Below are positions 21,891-33,074 of a DNA stretch of 49,056 nucleotides, one piece after another. This DNA comes from Allomyces macrogynus ATCC 38327 (taxonomy: Eukaryota > Blastocladiomycota > Blastocladiomycetes > Blastocladiales > Blastocladiaceae). The notes beneath the pieces are model-generated. The model was not told the DNA's origin, did no database searches, and was given only the letters and a program-made list of their open reading frames with translations. Numbering within the stretch: position 1 is the first letter of the stretch; every line of letters starts with the position of its first letter. Both the position numbers and the translations under genes were made by a program. The stretch spans positions 130,159 to 179,214 of the forward strand of contig GG745331.1 of NCBI GenBank assembly GCA_000151295.1. Direction: 5' to 3'.

Positions 21891-22264
21891 CGACGCAGGC
21901 AGGTCGAAGTTGTCGTGGGGCCGCAAATGGATGGGTACCGCTCAGGCAGCGGCGGGCATGGGCTGCGGCGCGGGTCCGTGACAGAGTGCAAGGAGTGGTA
22001 GCGCGGATGGACGGCAGGAATCGGTGCGGGGATGGGGCCGGCGCGAATTTGCAATGCACGACGTCGACAAGTCGGCGCCCGGGCTGGAGTGGGGGAAGTG
22101 GAGCCGCGACGGGCGACGAAATAAGACTCCGCTGCCTCAACTGCGATCTTCACCTGATCTACCCGCCAGCCCTGTCGCCTTGTTAAATGAATATACCACG
22201 GTGCCTAGCAACCAACCGGCAGCGCTCGCCAAAACGAACACATCCTCCCCGCTCGCAACGTGCT
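21891..22264. promoter_or_regulatory. Divergent promoter region (NIMA kinase / NOL11)
   Basis: 374 nt between the two start codons. It probably holds both promoters and may also hide a 5' exon of the kinase. No specific element is claimed. Confidence 0.45.
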
Positions 22265-24783
22265 ATGATCAGCAAGACCGTTCGCTTCACCACGCTCACC
22301 ACGCCCGCCGCGGGTGTGGCACCCATCTTGGCGCGCGCGCAAGACCACGAACATGCCGCCGGGAACCCGCGCGCCGCCGTCACGCTGTCCGGCAACGCCA
22401 TTGCCCTCTTCGATGTATGGTGCAGCCGCCAATTGCCATGAAATCCAGCTGCAGATCGCCCTATCATGTGCCCAGAATGCAGCCGAGCAAATGGTGCTCT
22501 GTTGCAGGGTGGGGAAGATGCCCGGGGGTGAATGAAGAGGCTGCAGGGACTTGAAAAGAGGGAGCTGTGATTACCCAGCCAGCCAGTCAGTCAGCGTACA
22601 AGAGCTGATCACCACAAGTTCACTTCCCTTCGGTTCATTCCTTGCGTGCCGTAGGTCCGCGACGTGAAGCGAGTTGCCGTCTGGGCGTCGCACCCGAAAA
22701 CCGTATTCGCATCCAACGCCGTCATCCATGCCGCCGCACAGCGCGTCTATGTGCCCGTCAACCAGCACATGGACCTGCCACGCTCGGCTTCGCGCAAGAC
22801 GATTTGGTCGTGGCCATGCGCGGCCGACTCGAGCCAGCGGAAAGAGTTGAGGGTACGGTCCCCGCTTGCCCGTCGTGGAGGACCCTGTGATTGCGTGCTG
22901 ACAGCTGGACGACGATGGCCAGATGGACGACATCATCTCCTCCTTGATCGCGCCCGCCTGCTTCTCGGACCACCTTGTCGTCGTGCACGATACCGGCGCC
23001 GTCTCGCTCGTCACGCTAGATCTTGCCACGGTAACAAGCACAACGCCGCTCCTGCCGTCCCCACCGGCGCGCGGGCACAAGGTCGTCTTTGCCCAGATTC
23101 TCCCGCATCCGACGCGCGCAGGCACCATGACCGTCGTGGTCGTGGTCAGCAACGGCAAATCGACGCATACCGTGACCGCTGCCAACGTGTCCGAGGCCGC
23201 AGGGGTGCAGCCGCTTTATTCGAACCAACTGACCGAAGTGACAGGCGCACTCGTCGACACGGCACTCGAACCGGCCAAGGCGCAGCTGTCGCTGTTGCTC
23301 GCCGACCGCGTCGTCTCCTACCGGCTCGATTTCGCGACCGCCGGTCTGGTCCCGATGGCCACGACCACACTCCCCGCGGGTCCGGCGTACCTGAAACTCG
23401 CGGCATTGCCCAACTACGTAGCCGTTCTCGCGCGGTCCAACGCCGACCCCGCGCCGGGCAAGTCGGCCTACTCGGTGCACCTCTACGAGCTGCAGTTTGG
23501 CACGTGCCAGGGTAAGACGACGTTCGATGCCGATATTCTCGAGCACCTGCACGATAACCAGGGCAAACTTCCCGCGACCGTGCGTGCTGCCGGTCTCTTG
23601 GCCGTCGACGACCACGTGCTCGCGTGCCTCGTACTCGATTCGGCCAAGCGCGGCCCCTCCAAGGCCGTCCTGTTGCGGTCGGAGGTGCGGTTCCCGACAC
23701 TCACGCTCATGTCGGTCCTCGGCAAGAGCAAGGCTGCGGCCACGGCCAACGCGGCAGCGTCGGCGGTGCATTTGACCCTGCCAGCGTCCGACGACGTGCA
23801 GGCCTGGAGGCTGTCGGTGCAGGCGGCGCACGATGTGGACACACGGTTCATTCGTGCCATTGACCAGGCGTCCACGGCCGCCGCGCTCGAACAGGCGTTT
23901 TTTGACCACATCAAGCAGGCTGCGATCGCGCAGGCGCGCGAGTCTCCGCGGCTCGCGCCGGCCGTGACGTCCGCCGTGGTCCGCAACCTGTTCGACCGCG
24001 CGCTCGTCTTCTCGCGGCGCGTGCTCGAGTACCTCCTCAAGCACGCGCTGATCACGGACGCCATGGCGCAAGGCGGGCTGCTCAAGCACTTGGCCGACCG
24101 CGCATTGCCGCCCGTTTTCTTTGAGCTGGCGCTGCAGAACGTGGTGGATCTCGGGGAGGCCAACGTCGTCGACTTGATTATTAGGCTCGTTTACACGGTG
24201 GCGCCCGGTGCCGTGGCGGTCGCGGGCGACGAGCGGACGCCACTGACCATGGATGCGGCGGCGGCGCGGCGCGTGCTGGTGCTCGCGCTGGCGTACCCGC
24301 ACACGGACGTGTTTGTGCATGATACGCTGTGTAAGTTGGATTCGACGCAGGCGCTCGTGCTGCTGCGCGTGCTCTCGGAGCTCGTGCGCACGGGGAATGC
24401 CGACAAGGTACGATTCTTTCGCTTCTCCACCCGCTCATTTGATTTGTGGAGGCACTTGCTGACTCGTGTCTATCCCCCAACCCCAGGCGATCCCGTGGCT
24501 GTCGCACCTGCTCGACGCGCACTTTGTCACGCTCCTCCTCAACGCGCCGGCCGACACTGCGGCGACACTGGTGCGCGACCTGCTCGACAACTTGGAGCCG
24601 CTGGCCAATTCGTTTGAGGCCGAGCAGGATATGATTGGTGCACTGAGCTGGTTCCTGATGCACGCGCGCCGCCGGCAGGAGCAGCTGGTCGCCGACAAGT
24701 ACGTTGCCATGGACGGCACGGTGCGGTCCAAGAAGGCGATCGTGCAGCGCGAAAAGTACACGATCGAGGTCGTGCACTTCTGA
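22265..24783 (+). CDS. NOL11: NOL11-like small-subunit processome (t-UTP/UTP-A) protein
   Basis: Four exons: 22265-22414, 22655-22852, 22923-24407, 24487-24783; introns 240, 70 and 79 nt; 709 aa, close to human NOL11 (719). The second intron could also end at 22904, adding six residues. The N-terminal half is a divergent beta-propeller (KTIWSW, HLVVVHDTGAVSLV blades); the C-terminal half is helical. The last ~100 residues are the best evidence: WLSHLLDAHFVTLLL matches the conserved NOL11 segment with LLDAHF, and the protein ends YTIEVVHF as human NOL11 ends YSIEVLELF. NOL11 works with the U3 snoRNP in rDNA transcription and 18S pre-rRNA processing in the nucleolus; yeast uses Utp8 in this place. 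The first intron is unusually long for this genome, and a missed exon inside it is possible. Confidence 0.8.
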
Positions 24784-25216
24784 GCGGGCATCGGGAGTTG
24801 GTTTGGTATTAGTTTGGCTTGGGATATCGGCTGTGATTTGTTTTGCTTTGGTCAAAAACGGATTGTGTTTTGATGCTTTCCTGCTCGCAGTTGCGAATGG
24901 CCAAGTCGCGTGCGGTGAGGGGTCGTGAAAGCCATGACGGGCTGGTCAGCAGGAAATGATCCACCTCGCCAAACTTGCAAATTCGTTTGCGATTGGTCCA
25001 ACTGCTCTCCATCTCCCAAACAGCAACAACTTCTCGTTGAACCCCCGATTCTGGACCCACGCACGTCAAGGTAACCAACAGCAATCGTCAAGAAATGGGT
25101 CGACATGACGCGCGACATAACCACGCGGCTGACCGACATCCGACTGTGCCAGCAAGACTGCAGCTAACGATGATCGAATTTTCTTGCATCGCACGCAGCC
25201 CGCCCATATACCCACC
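24784..25216. other. Intergenic region between NOL11 and MGR2
   Basis: 433 nt; 3' UTR of NOL11 and promoter of MGR2. Nothing else is recognised. Confidence 0.55.
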
Positions 25217-25726
25217 ATGAGTATGATGCCGCCACCGCAACAGCAGGGTCCGTCGTTCACGGACAAGCTCAAGATGGGCGCGATGATGGGGTGTGGTGTG
25301 GGAGTTGGGCTTGGTTTTGTCATTGGCAACATTCAGTACTTGATGTACGACGATTCCGACAACGGGTTCGCGCATTCGGTTCGCGATAATCACGACTCAT
25401 TGAACGCCTTGACCGCCCACGATAGTTACGGTGCGCGCGGCAAGGGCTACCTCGGCACGCTGGCCAACGCCATCACCACGTCGGGCGCGAGTTTCGGGTT
25501 CTTCATGGCCGTCGGTACGTTATCCCCTTCCCCATGTCTCTCTTCTCCGCTTGCGGTTCCTGATTTGGATGGGTGTTGATTTGTAGGTTCGGTGATTCGC
25601 ACGGAAGGCGCGCGCGAAATCGCCTACCCGCCGCAAGCACGCGTCACGGCGCGGCCCGCGGCTTTGGTCTCGGCAGAACTGCGCGAGTCGTATGCGCGCA
25701 TGGCAGCGATGCGCTCCTCGTCGTGA
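25217..25726 (+). CDS. MGR2: Mgr2/Romo1 family mitochondrial inner-membrane protein (TIM23 complex)
   Basis: Exons 25217-25514 and 25587-25726, intron 72 nt (gtacgt...gtag); 145 aa. MSMMPPPQQQGPSFTDKLKMGAMMG and two glycine-rich transmembrane helices with a GASFGFFMAVG end match Romo1/Mgr2, which has a near-identical start and GGTFGTFMAIG. Mgr2 couples TIM23 to TIM21 and gates lateral release of inner-membrane proteins; animal Romo1 is also linked to OPA1 and ROS. Compared with human Romo1 (79 aa), this protein has an inserted, charged loop between the helices and a ~45-residue matrix- or IMS-facing tail encoded mostly by exon 2. Confidence 0.9.
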
Positions 25727-25971
25727 GGAGCAGAGGGGTTGAGGTGTGGTCGTAAAAAAAGTTAGCATTCTAGAGCGATGGGTCGGTTGTCTCCATGTTG
25801 CTGCTATCAGGATCGGTCTGAATCGAGCGGTCGCTATTTGGTGGAAAGCGTTCACAGCACGGTGGATGGACGGAAAAGCAAGTCATGTTGCAAAAGAAAT
25901 CAATCCTGGGGCTCAACGAGCCTCTCTTCCTCGCTCCAGTTCTCGCAATAGTGCACGATAGTCCCCACCGT
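25727..25971. other. Convergent intergenic region
   Basis: 245 nt between the stops of MGR2 and the unrecognised minus-strand gene. Nothing else is seen. Confidence 0.5.
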
Positions 25972-26778
25972 TCACGCGGTTGCGGTGCGCGGCGTCGGTG
26001 CCGGCGCAGTGGCGGTTGTTGCCGCGAGCTTGAGCTGCTCTTGCACAATGTTGCGGATCGTCTGGGCCGTATCATCGCCAAAGACCTGCGAGGGGAGGAA
26101 AGACAGTTGGTGAACGAGATTCTCGCTTGTACGTGCACAGTCGCGTTTAGCGCTTCGCGCTCAGGCCTGCATACCTCGCGGATCTTGTCTTGGATCGAGC
26201 CGTCGAGGTACTGTTGGAATGTCTCGACGACTTGGCCCGGCTGCACTGACTGCTTGGCCATCGCTACAACGATCGTCAAAACCGCGAAGCCGCGTCAGCG
26301 TATACACCTCAAGAGGATCCGTGCGGAGTGGGGCCGACGCACCTTGCGAGTACCGCAGTCGCGGCCAATCGCGGAGGACCTGGTGGGTGTCGAGCAGCGC
26401 GTCAGCAGTCGTCCACCGCCACCGCGAGCGATCCACAGCAACAGCACGCACCACGCGTGCCTGGTCGCGATCGACCGTCACATGGTAGAACGTTTGTCCC
26501 GGCGATGGCGCGAGAGCTTGGCTGCAGACCCACGCGAGGTCAGTCTGCTGTTCGCGACACCTACGGATGCGCGTCGTGTTGGACCATTCAAAGAGTACGG
26601 GCGACTTGCCCGCCAATGGGGATGCCGCGGAAGCGTGTGCCGCTCCTGCTTGCCCTGCCTTGGACGCGGTGCGCGAAGTCGGCGACGTGGGTGATCGAGT
26701 CGCGCCCTTAGGCCGCGAGCGTGCGGGCGGCGGGGCGTCGGGCGGCGGGGCGTCGGGCGGCGGCTCGACAGCTTTCAT
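25972..26778 (-). CDS. Unrecognised protein with Pro-rich N-terminus
   Basis: Exons 26778-26343, 26263-26175, 26085-25972; introns 79 nt (gtgcgt...gtag) and 89 nt (gtatgc...gcag); 212 aa. I do not recognise the family. The first ~65 residues are Pro/Ala/Ser-rich and without acidic clusters, with two DAPPP repeats. A compact domain follows with LFEWSNTTRIRRC, FYHVTV, RWRWTTADALL, VVETFQQYLDGSIQDKIREVFG and a helical IRNIVQEQLKLA, then an Ala/Thr/Pro tail. The codon use, phase-consistent introns and continuous sequence across three exons support a real gene. The open frame extends 47 codons upstream of this ATG with a hydrophobic, basic character; a targeting sequence encoded in an upstream exon is possible. 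Function cannot be inferred. Confidence 0.65.
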
Positions 26779-27744
26779 TGCGGTGGGATGCGGGTGCGAA
26801 TGCAGAGGGTTGCACAGTGTCCGGAGCTGGTGCGCGAACGCGGTGAAGACTGCTGGTCGCGTTGGCGTCACGGTGAAGGACGTTGTGCTCGTGGTGTTTG
26901 CAGAAAGCAGGTTGATCAAGGCGTGAGACGCTCCCAGCTCAGAGGACTCCGCCTCTTCTCATCGCGCCACGCTCAAATTAGCCGTTCACCTGCCCGTTCC
27001 ATGGCCTCGCTGATGCGTCACGCTGGTAATGACGTGGGCGACACGGACGGTTTTCATCTGGTTTTGAAGCCATCTCCAGCCAAGCCTGCATTTCCAAAGA
27101 TTTTTCGACGGGTCTGGCCAGCTTTTCACCTCGAAAACCACGCCGCCCCGTCGATCAAGCCGCAAAACAAAATGAAAGTGGCGAAGCCGGCGGAGCGAAG
27201 GCGGCGGCCACGCAAGGCGAGGCGCAACCAGACCCACCGTTGGCACGCGCCAGAAGCCCCCCAAGAGCGGTGCCAGCGACCGCCACGTCGACCCATCAGC
27301 CGCCCGCGATCAATGCTCCTCCTCCTCCTCCTCCCACTTGCCATCCCCAGCGCGCCTGCATCGTCTTGCAGCAGGACGGCAGCTTCCGTTTGCGTTGGCA
27401 CGCGCATCGACTCCCGGCGCCCCCGCACGTCGCACGCGGCCCTCGGGGACACCACTCACGCGCGCTTCAAGGTGCATCGTGCATCGCGCCGCGCACGACC
27501 ATTCCCGTTCGAGAACCGACGGCGCCGCCACGGCCGACGCCGGCCGCCCCACCAACCGGTACTTAACGCTCTCTCTACCGAGCTCGCGCCGCTGCGTCGG
27601 CCATGACGACTTCTAGCGCGCTGCCTCGCTCGAGCTGCACGGCAACGACCCTATCGACACTGGCTGCAGCACCGCCAACTCTCTGCACTGCCGGCACCCG
27701 ACTGATCACTTGCCACCGCGACCACCCCCTCCACAACCACCACG
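26779..27744. promoter_or_regulatory. Divergent promoter region (unrecognised gene / bestrophin), with a possible uORF
   Basis: 966 nt between divergent starts. A ctc trinucleotide repeat lies near 27312-27333. An ATG at 27603 opens a frame that overlaps the bestrophin start at 27745 in another frame, so if the transcript begins upstream of it, it would act as an overlapping uORF that lowers translation (inference). Confidence 0.4.
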
Positions 27745-29570
27745 ATGACCAACGGCCTCTACCAGCACCTTCAATCCGGCCGCTCCTTGGCGCCGCCATC
27801 GCCATCGCCGCAACCGCGCAACTCCACTTCGTCCTCGACGCACCGTGCCATCCCGACTTCCCCGCTCGCGTCCACTGCCGTCATGTCGATGCCGTCGTCG
27901 CGCCGCAACAGCAGCACGCCCGTACCGCTCGCGGACATGCGGCAAAACTCGTCGATTATGGGGTCCGGATCGAACCTGATGTCGCCAACCTCGGTTGCCG
28001 CTCCCTCGACGCTGCTCAACAACAAGCACAGTTCCTCGACAGCCGCGGCACCCAAGCCGCGGCGCGCTGGCGTGAACATTGAGCCGAAAATCAACCTCAA
28101 GGAAAATATTTTTGGTCGCCCGGATGCGTTCCATTGGCACGGGTCGGTGATTCCGCGTATCGCCCTGCCTGTCATCATTTTTACGCTGTGGAACCTGATC
28201 GTCTGGGTCGTCGACAAGTACGCGATGCCCAAGTCGACGTTGGCCTTGCCCGCGACGTTTATTACGATCATCTCGCTCGTTTTGTCGCTGCTGCTCGTCT
28301 TCCGCACCAACTCGTCATACGAGCGGTACAATGAGGGCAGGAAGGTAAGACGACACTAGCGCTGCGCGCCACTCTGCGCTCCACTGTCATTTGCAGGATG
28401 CTGACGCTCCGATGCGCCATCATCGTGTAGCTTTGGGGCACGCTCATCGTCTCGTGCCGCAACCTGTCGCGCATCATTTGGGTCGGCATTGCCGCCAACT
28501 CGGTGATCGTCCTGCCTGAAAAGCGCGCAGCGTTGAAACTCGTGCTCGCCTTTTTCATGGCCGTGCGCAACCACGTGCGCGCCGAGTACGGGCTCAAGGA
28601 CGAGCACGGAAATTGGCGCGAGGACCTTGTGCGGCTGATCCCCGTCAAGAAGCGCGAGCAGTTGCAGCAGCGCGAAGAGGATCGCATCGGGGGTCCCCTG
28701 TCTCCTCTGGCCGAAGCCTCGCTCGACGCCGAACTCGCCCCTGCACCGGCTGCCGCTGCCACGACGACGAGCCACCAGCTCGGTCTGTCCGGTTCCGACG
28801 CGCTGCACCACCGCCGCCCGACGGCCGAAGAGGAGGCGGTGCTCGCCGACCAGCAGCTGCCGTATGGTGCGGCCGCGCCGGGCTACTCGACCGAGACGGG
28901 CAACTTGCCCGTCGACATTTCGCACTTGCTGTCGGCCTACATTATCAAGCAGCGCAAGCTCGACCGGATCGACGTGCCGCAGTTTGGGAGCATGGTCGGG
29001 ACGATTTCGACCATGATCGATTGCTTGACCAACATTGAGCGCATTGCCACGTCGCCCGTCCCGCTCGCCTACCGCGTGCACCTCAAGCAGATTCTCTACG
29101 TCTACCTGCTCCTGCTGCCGTTCCAAATCATCGCGTCGTTTGGCGCCATGTCGATTCTCGTCACGTTCCTCGCCTCGTTCACGCTGCTCGGTGTCGAGTC
29201 GATTGGTGCCGAAATCGAGGTATGTGCTCACCGCTTTCCTCTCCACCCACCTCGGGGTTGCATCACTCACCGCTTTCCCTTCTCGCTTTCGCCGTAGTTC
29301 CCCTTCGGCCTCGACCTCAACGACCTTCCGCTCGACCGGTTCGTGCGCGACATGTCGGACGAAATCACGGCGATTATCAACACGGAGCCCGTCTCGCTCG
29401 CCGACTGGGAGCTGACCAAGCCGTTCCACCCGAATTCCGCGATGCTCATGCGCGCGTCGTACGGCACGCTGCCGGCACGCGCGCGGCAGCTCGGTGACCG
29501 CAACGGGTCCGTGTCCGGTAGCTCGTCGCATTCGGCGCCGGGCACGGCGCGGTTGGCCATGGTGTCATAG
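27745..29570 (+). CDS. Bestrophin-like (UPF0187/RFP-TM) chloride channel
   Basis: Exons 27745-28344, 28431-29219, 29298-29570; introns 86 nt (gtaaga...gtag) and 78 nt (gtatgt...gtag); 553 aa. About 110 residues of Ser/Pro-rich cytosolic sequence come first. The family signature follows: GRPDAFHWHGSVIPRIALP leading into TM1, TM2 (LPATFITIISLVLSLLLVFRTN), SYERYNEGRKLWG, RNLSRIIW, later transmembrane helices around 29090-29215, and the PFGLDLNDLPLDRF motif (Pro-Phe-Gly-x-Asp-x-Asn-Asp-Leu), the hallmark of bestrophins and fungal UPF0187 proteins. The two splice joins fall inside conserved motifs and restore them exactly. A ~110-residue Gln/Ala/Ser-rich insertion lies between the TM2 region and QRKLDRIDVPQFGSM. 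Predicted plasma-membrane or vacuolar anion channel. Confidence 0.9.
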
Positions 29571-31556
29571 ATTTGCGCAGCTTGTTGATGTTTTCTTTTT
29601 TGCGTTTGGTGTGTCGCAGACTTGAAGTCTTTTTTGGGCGTTTGGATTAGCGGGTTTTTTCGTATTGCTGCCAAGACATATTCGAATACATTTGGACTGA
29701 CCAATCGGAACTCGTGAGCATTCTCAGTTGCTGTTTGCTCAGGCTTCCGGCCATAGCCTCCATTTCGCCACGCTCCAAAATGGCACACCTGTTGAGATAA
29801 CATAGGAGCCCGTCATATAACATGGGGATAATGGAGCAACCGTGCTGGCTTGGAGGCATGCGAGTCACGCTCACCCATCCGTAGTGAGATGAGTATGTGG
29901 ATCTTTCTCTGGAAACGACTTCCTCCAAAGTATCTAAGTGATGCCACTGATCGTGGGGGTGCCCAGTGCCTAGCTTCGGCATTCCCATTTAATTATTGCT
30001 TTTTGGTTTGGCCAGGAGAGCTCAGCGGAGGGGCTCACAAAGAGTCTGTCAATTTCTTGGAGGCCATATCCCAGCCAAGCCCTACTCTGAACCGAACGAC
30101 CACCATGACCAAATCGCTCACCCTTGCTGCCACCGACTTCCACAAACTGAGCTGGAGCAGGCCAGGCCAGGGCGCGCATCCTGTGCCAAAGCGGGATGTC
30201 AGGAGCTCCTTTCCATGAATGCTCGCCCTTTTTTCAGAGATTAACGATGGGGGCTGCCGAGAAACAGAGGCAGGATGAACAGCTTGTGATTGATCGTTTT
30301 GTCATAAGTCTGGCAACTTCACAGAGACAGGCACAACACCACCATGTCTCCCATCATGTTCGCACTGCGTTTTCATAAATCAAACGTCCATCTATTTCAG
30401 AGCGAACAAGAACAATCCGTAAAGATGCGACGGACACGGCAAGCATGCAACAGACCCAAGGTTGCAACGTCCAAGGGGAAAATTGACCCAGTAGGAAGAA
30501 ACAGGGACCGATTCTACCAAACTTGAACCCGCCTTTGCCTACCCCCCGCTGTGGATAGCAGTGCATCGTCAAGGGGAAAAATTGAACTTGGTGGCAAGGT
30601 TGCTTGGGCGAGTCTGGGACATTTGGCCCCATTGGCCATCCCCAACCTGAGTTGGAAGGGAGGCAAGGCTGAGTACCAGACTCCGACCTGCCTTGAACCT
30701 ACCCCCCACTGGTTAGCTGAACGCTCGTCATACTTTCCAGGGCACTGTGGATGGTTGCTCACTGGTTGCACTCAACACCTGATCAAGGTCGATGTGTGCC
30801 TCAGCGTGCCACCCCCTGGAGAAAAAAAACAGAAGGTTGAATATAAGTAAATGCCCAAGTACCAGACCTGGCCATCTTGGCCGCCAACCACCGCGCTGAT
30901 GGTTCTAACCGCTCATCGTTCCCTGAGCACCATAGATGGTTGATTTCTGGCTGCATGAGGCCCCTAATCTGGACCTACGTGCGCAGTGGCGTTCCACCCC
31001 CTGGATAAGCATGGAAGCGGAGGGACGGTTTGTTGGATTGAGTGTACGAGATTCGGTCCTGCCGTCATAACTCTATTGATTCACGAATGCCCACAATTTT
31101 AGATCCCCAACGATGATGGTCGCATTTTTGCTGTCGGATCAGATCTTAATTGGAGCGCAAGAATCGATAGTGGCAATATGCTTTTGCGGTTGCTTTCATG
31201 CCAGCGCGATTCTCAGAACGCTTAGCCGTTTCAGAAGTTGAGGAAAGACGTTGTTCGGATCGCGGATCGCGTCAAGGCAGTGAGTGACATGGAGAAGTGG
31301 AGTTGGCCGCGGCCACCTCATCCCGCCTGCCTGCGGTGAAACTCGAGATTGTTGAAACGGCGAGCTCAACAGGCCCTTATCTCTCAACAAGTGAAGCGCT
31401 GCGCTTGCTCAGTCCTGTCCTGCCACGATAGGTATGAGCGCTCCCCACCCATGTTTGTTTCGATATGCATGTCAAGTCCACCCAACGAGAGACAGCAATG
31501 GAAATGGTCATCGAGCAATACCCGCAATCTCAACTTCTCTGCTTCACTTATCGCCG
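29571..31556. other. Gene-poor region with dispersed repeat copy 1
   Basis: About 2 kb of lower-GC DNA without a recognised gene. At 30104 an ATG in good context (accaccATGacc) opens about 30 codons of gene-like, GC-rich sequence (MTKSLTLAATDFHKLSWS) and then stops making sense; it may be a truncated gene start. The repeat occupies 30314-31087. Confidence 0.5.
30314..31087 (+). repeat. Dispersed non-coding repeat, copy 1
   Basis: Matches 36582-37203 in the same orientation at moderate identity. Shared stretches include ttcagagcgaacaag, acccaaggttgcaacgtcca, caaggggaaaa, gatggttg, and gcatggaagcggagggacgg. This copy also contains two tandem units of about 180 nt (around 30674-30855 and 30856-31035), each beginning agtaccagac and ending near a gccaccccctgga-like string. 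No open frame is conserved. Confidence 0.75.
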
Positions 31557-32747
31557 TTACTGGCCCTCACCCGCCTTTTCGAGCGCCTGGAGCACATCCT
31601 GGATAATATCCTCAGCGTCCTCGACACTTACCGACACTCGGATCAGGTTATCCGTGATCCCGAGCTTGATGCGATCATCGACTGGCAAGTTGCCGTGCGT
31701 CATGGTCGCCGGCAATTCCGCCAACGACTCGACCACACCCAGCGACTCGGCAATCGTGACTGTCTTCAAGTGCTGGAAGAACGCTGTCGCCGTGGCCAGA
31801 TCGCCCTTGATCCGGAACGCAATCATGCCACCAAAGACCGTCCTTTGCCGCTTGTCCAGCTCGTGCTGCAGGTGCGACGCAAGCCCTGGGTAGATGACTA
31901 ACTCGACGAGCGGCGACACCTCGAGAGCGTGCGCCAGCGCCATTGCGTTGCTTGCCCATGCACACGTCCGAGTGGCCGTTCAGGTACTTGGTCGCCGAGT
32001 GCACGACCACCTCGGCGCCGAGCGAGTGGGCGCTGGAAGTAGGCGAGAGGAACGTGTTATCGGCGCCCACGAGCACGTCCAGGTTGACGCGTATCGCTTG
32101 CGCCGCGACCGCGGCAATGTCAACGAGTTTCATGGTCGGGTTGATCGGCGACTCGAGCCAGATGAGCTTGGTCGCGTGTGTCATGGCTGACGTGATCTTG
32201 GCCGGGTCCGCGGCCAGGTCACAAACGTCGCCGAGTAGCCCATGTTGGGCGAAATCTTGGTCAGCGTCTCAAACGTGCCGCCGTAGACGTCACTAACCGA
32301 AATAACGTGCGACCCTTTGGGCAGTGTCATGATGACCATGGCAATCGCCGCCGACCCAGACGCAAAGGCGACGCCGTGCGTGCAGCCCTCGAGCGCGGCC
32401 ACGGCCGACTCGAACCCGTTGCGCGCCGGGTTGCCGTCGCGCGAGTATACAAAGCCCGCTGAAATGAAATACAAAAGCGCGTCGTGTGAGTCAGACCTCT
32501 CCACCCCCACGTGTGGAGGTGATTGAACAGTGAACGAGCGCTTGAACCAACTTACCGCAAGGAGTTGGCCAGGTGCTTGATACTTGAACGTCGTCGAGAG
32601 CGAAATGGGCGGGACGACGGCGCCCGTGATGGTCTCTCCGCCCCTTCCGCTCGCTCCGCCCATTCCGCGGTCCTGTCCGGTTTCTGCGGGACTCAAATGC
32701 ACACTTGTCTCTCGCGCGCATGCACGATTTTCTGCCTGGATTGACAT
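31557..32747 (-). pseudogene. Disrupted cystathionine gamma-lyase-type (Cys/Met PLP enzyme) gene
   Basis: Homology to the Cys/Met-metabolism PLP family is strong: TGAVVPPISLSTTF, VYSRDGNPARN, FASGSAA, DVYGGTFE, WLESPINPT, then HSATKYLNGHSDV with the PLP-binding Lys, and a complete C-terminus (VIYPGLASH, KTVTIAESLG, SLAELPATMTH, NLIRVSV) ending at 31557. The reading frame is nevertheless broken. One base is missing near 32220, where FVDLAADP should read through. Around 31945-31960 about 45-50 conserved residues between GHSDVxMG and AMALAHALE are absent and the frame shifts. The join after LSTTFKYQAPGQLLA, spliced at gtaagt and tttcag (about 32553-32463), also leaves the wrong phase. An N-terminal ~40 residues is unlike the family. 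Several independent lesions make a pseudogene more likely than sequencing error, but error cannot be excluded. Subfamily gamma-lyase versus gamma-synthase is uncertain. Confidence 0.75.
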
Positions 32748-33074
32748 CCCCGCCCTCCCGAACCATCGAGCGGAACTGGATTCCGCTCACCCGCGCACGT
32801 TCGGGAGCATCGCGCCCGCCGATGACCCTCCCACTCCGCCACGGCCGTCCCTCCAGCAACCGCAACGGAAGTGACTCGACGCCTCTCGAATTGCGACTGT
32901 GCAGGGCACGAAAAGTCGCTGCGACTGACGGCCAACAACAAAAGCACATCGACCCGTCAAGATTCCTCGTCCACAATTTGCAGGAGCGTGCCGGTCGGTC
33001 CCTTGCACCAATTGTCTCCACCCGCTCTTGTTCGCGTCGTCTGCCATCGACGCTCCACCACCACTACCACCACC
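32748..33074. other. Intergenic region between the disrupted lyase and the PQ-loop gene
   Basis: 327 nt, the 5' side of both genes. Nothing else is recognised. Confidence 0.45.

Noticed and set aside
23016..24320. 434-codon minus-strand frame
   Set aside because: Antisense shadow of NOL11, Arg/His/Gly-rich with no recognisable domain.
28356..29531. 391-codon minus-strand frame
   Set aside because: Antisense shadow of the bestrophin gene, whose splice joins restore family motifs on the plus strand.
30314..31087. Repeat as an intact transposon
   Set aside because: No transposase or reverse-transcriptase frame, terminal inverted repeats or target duplication could be seen.
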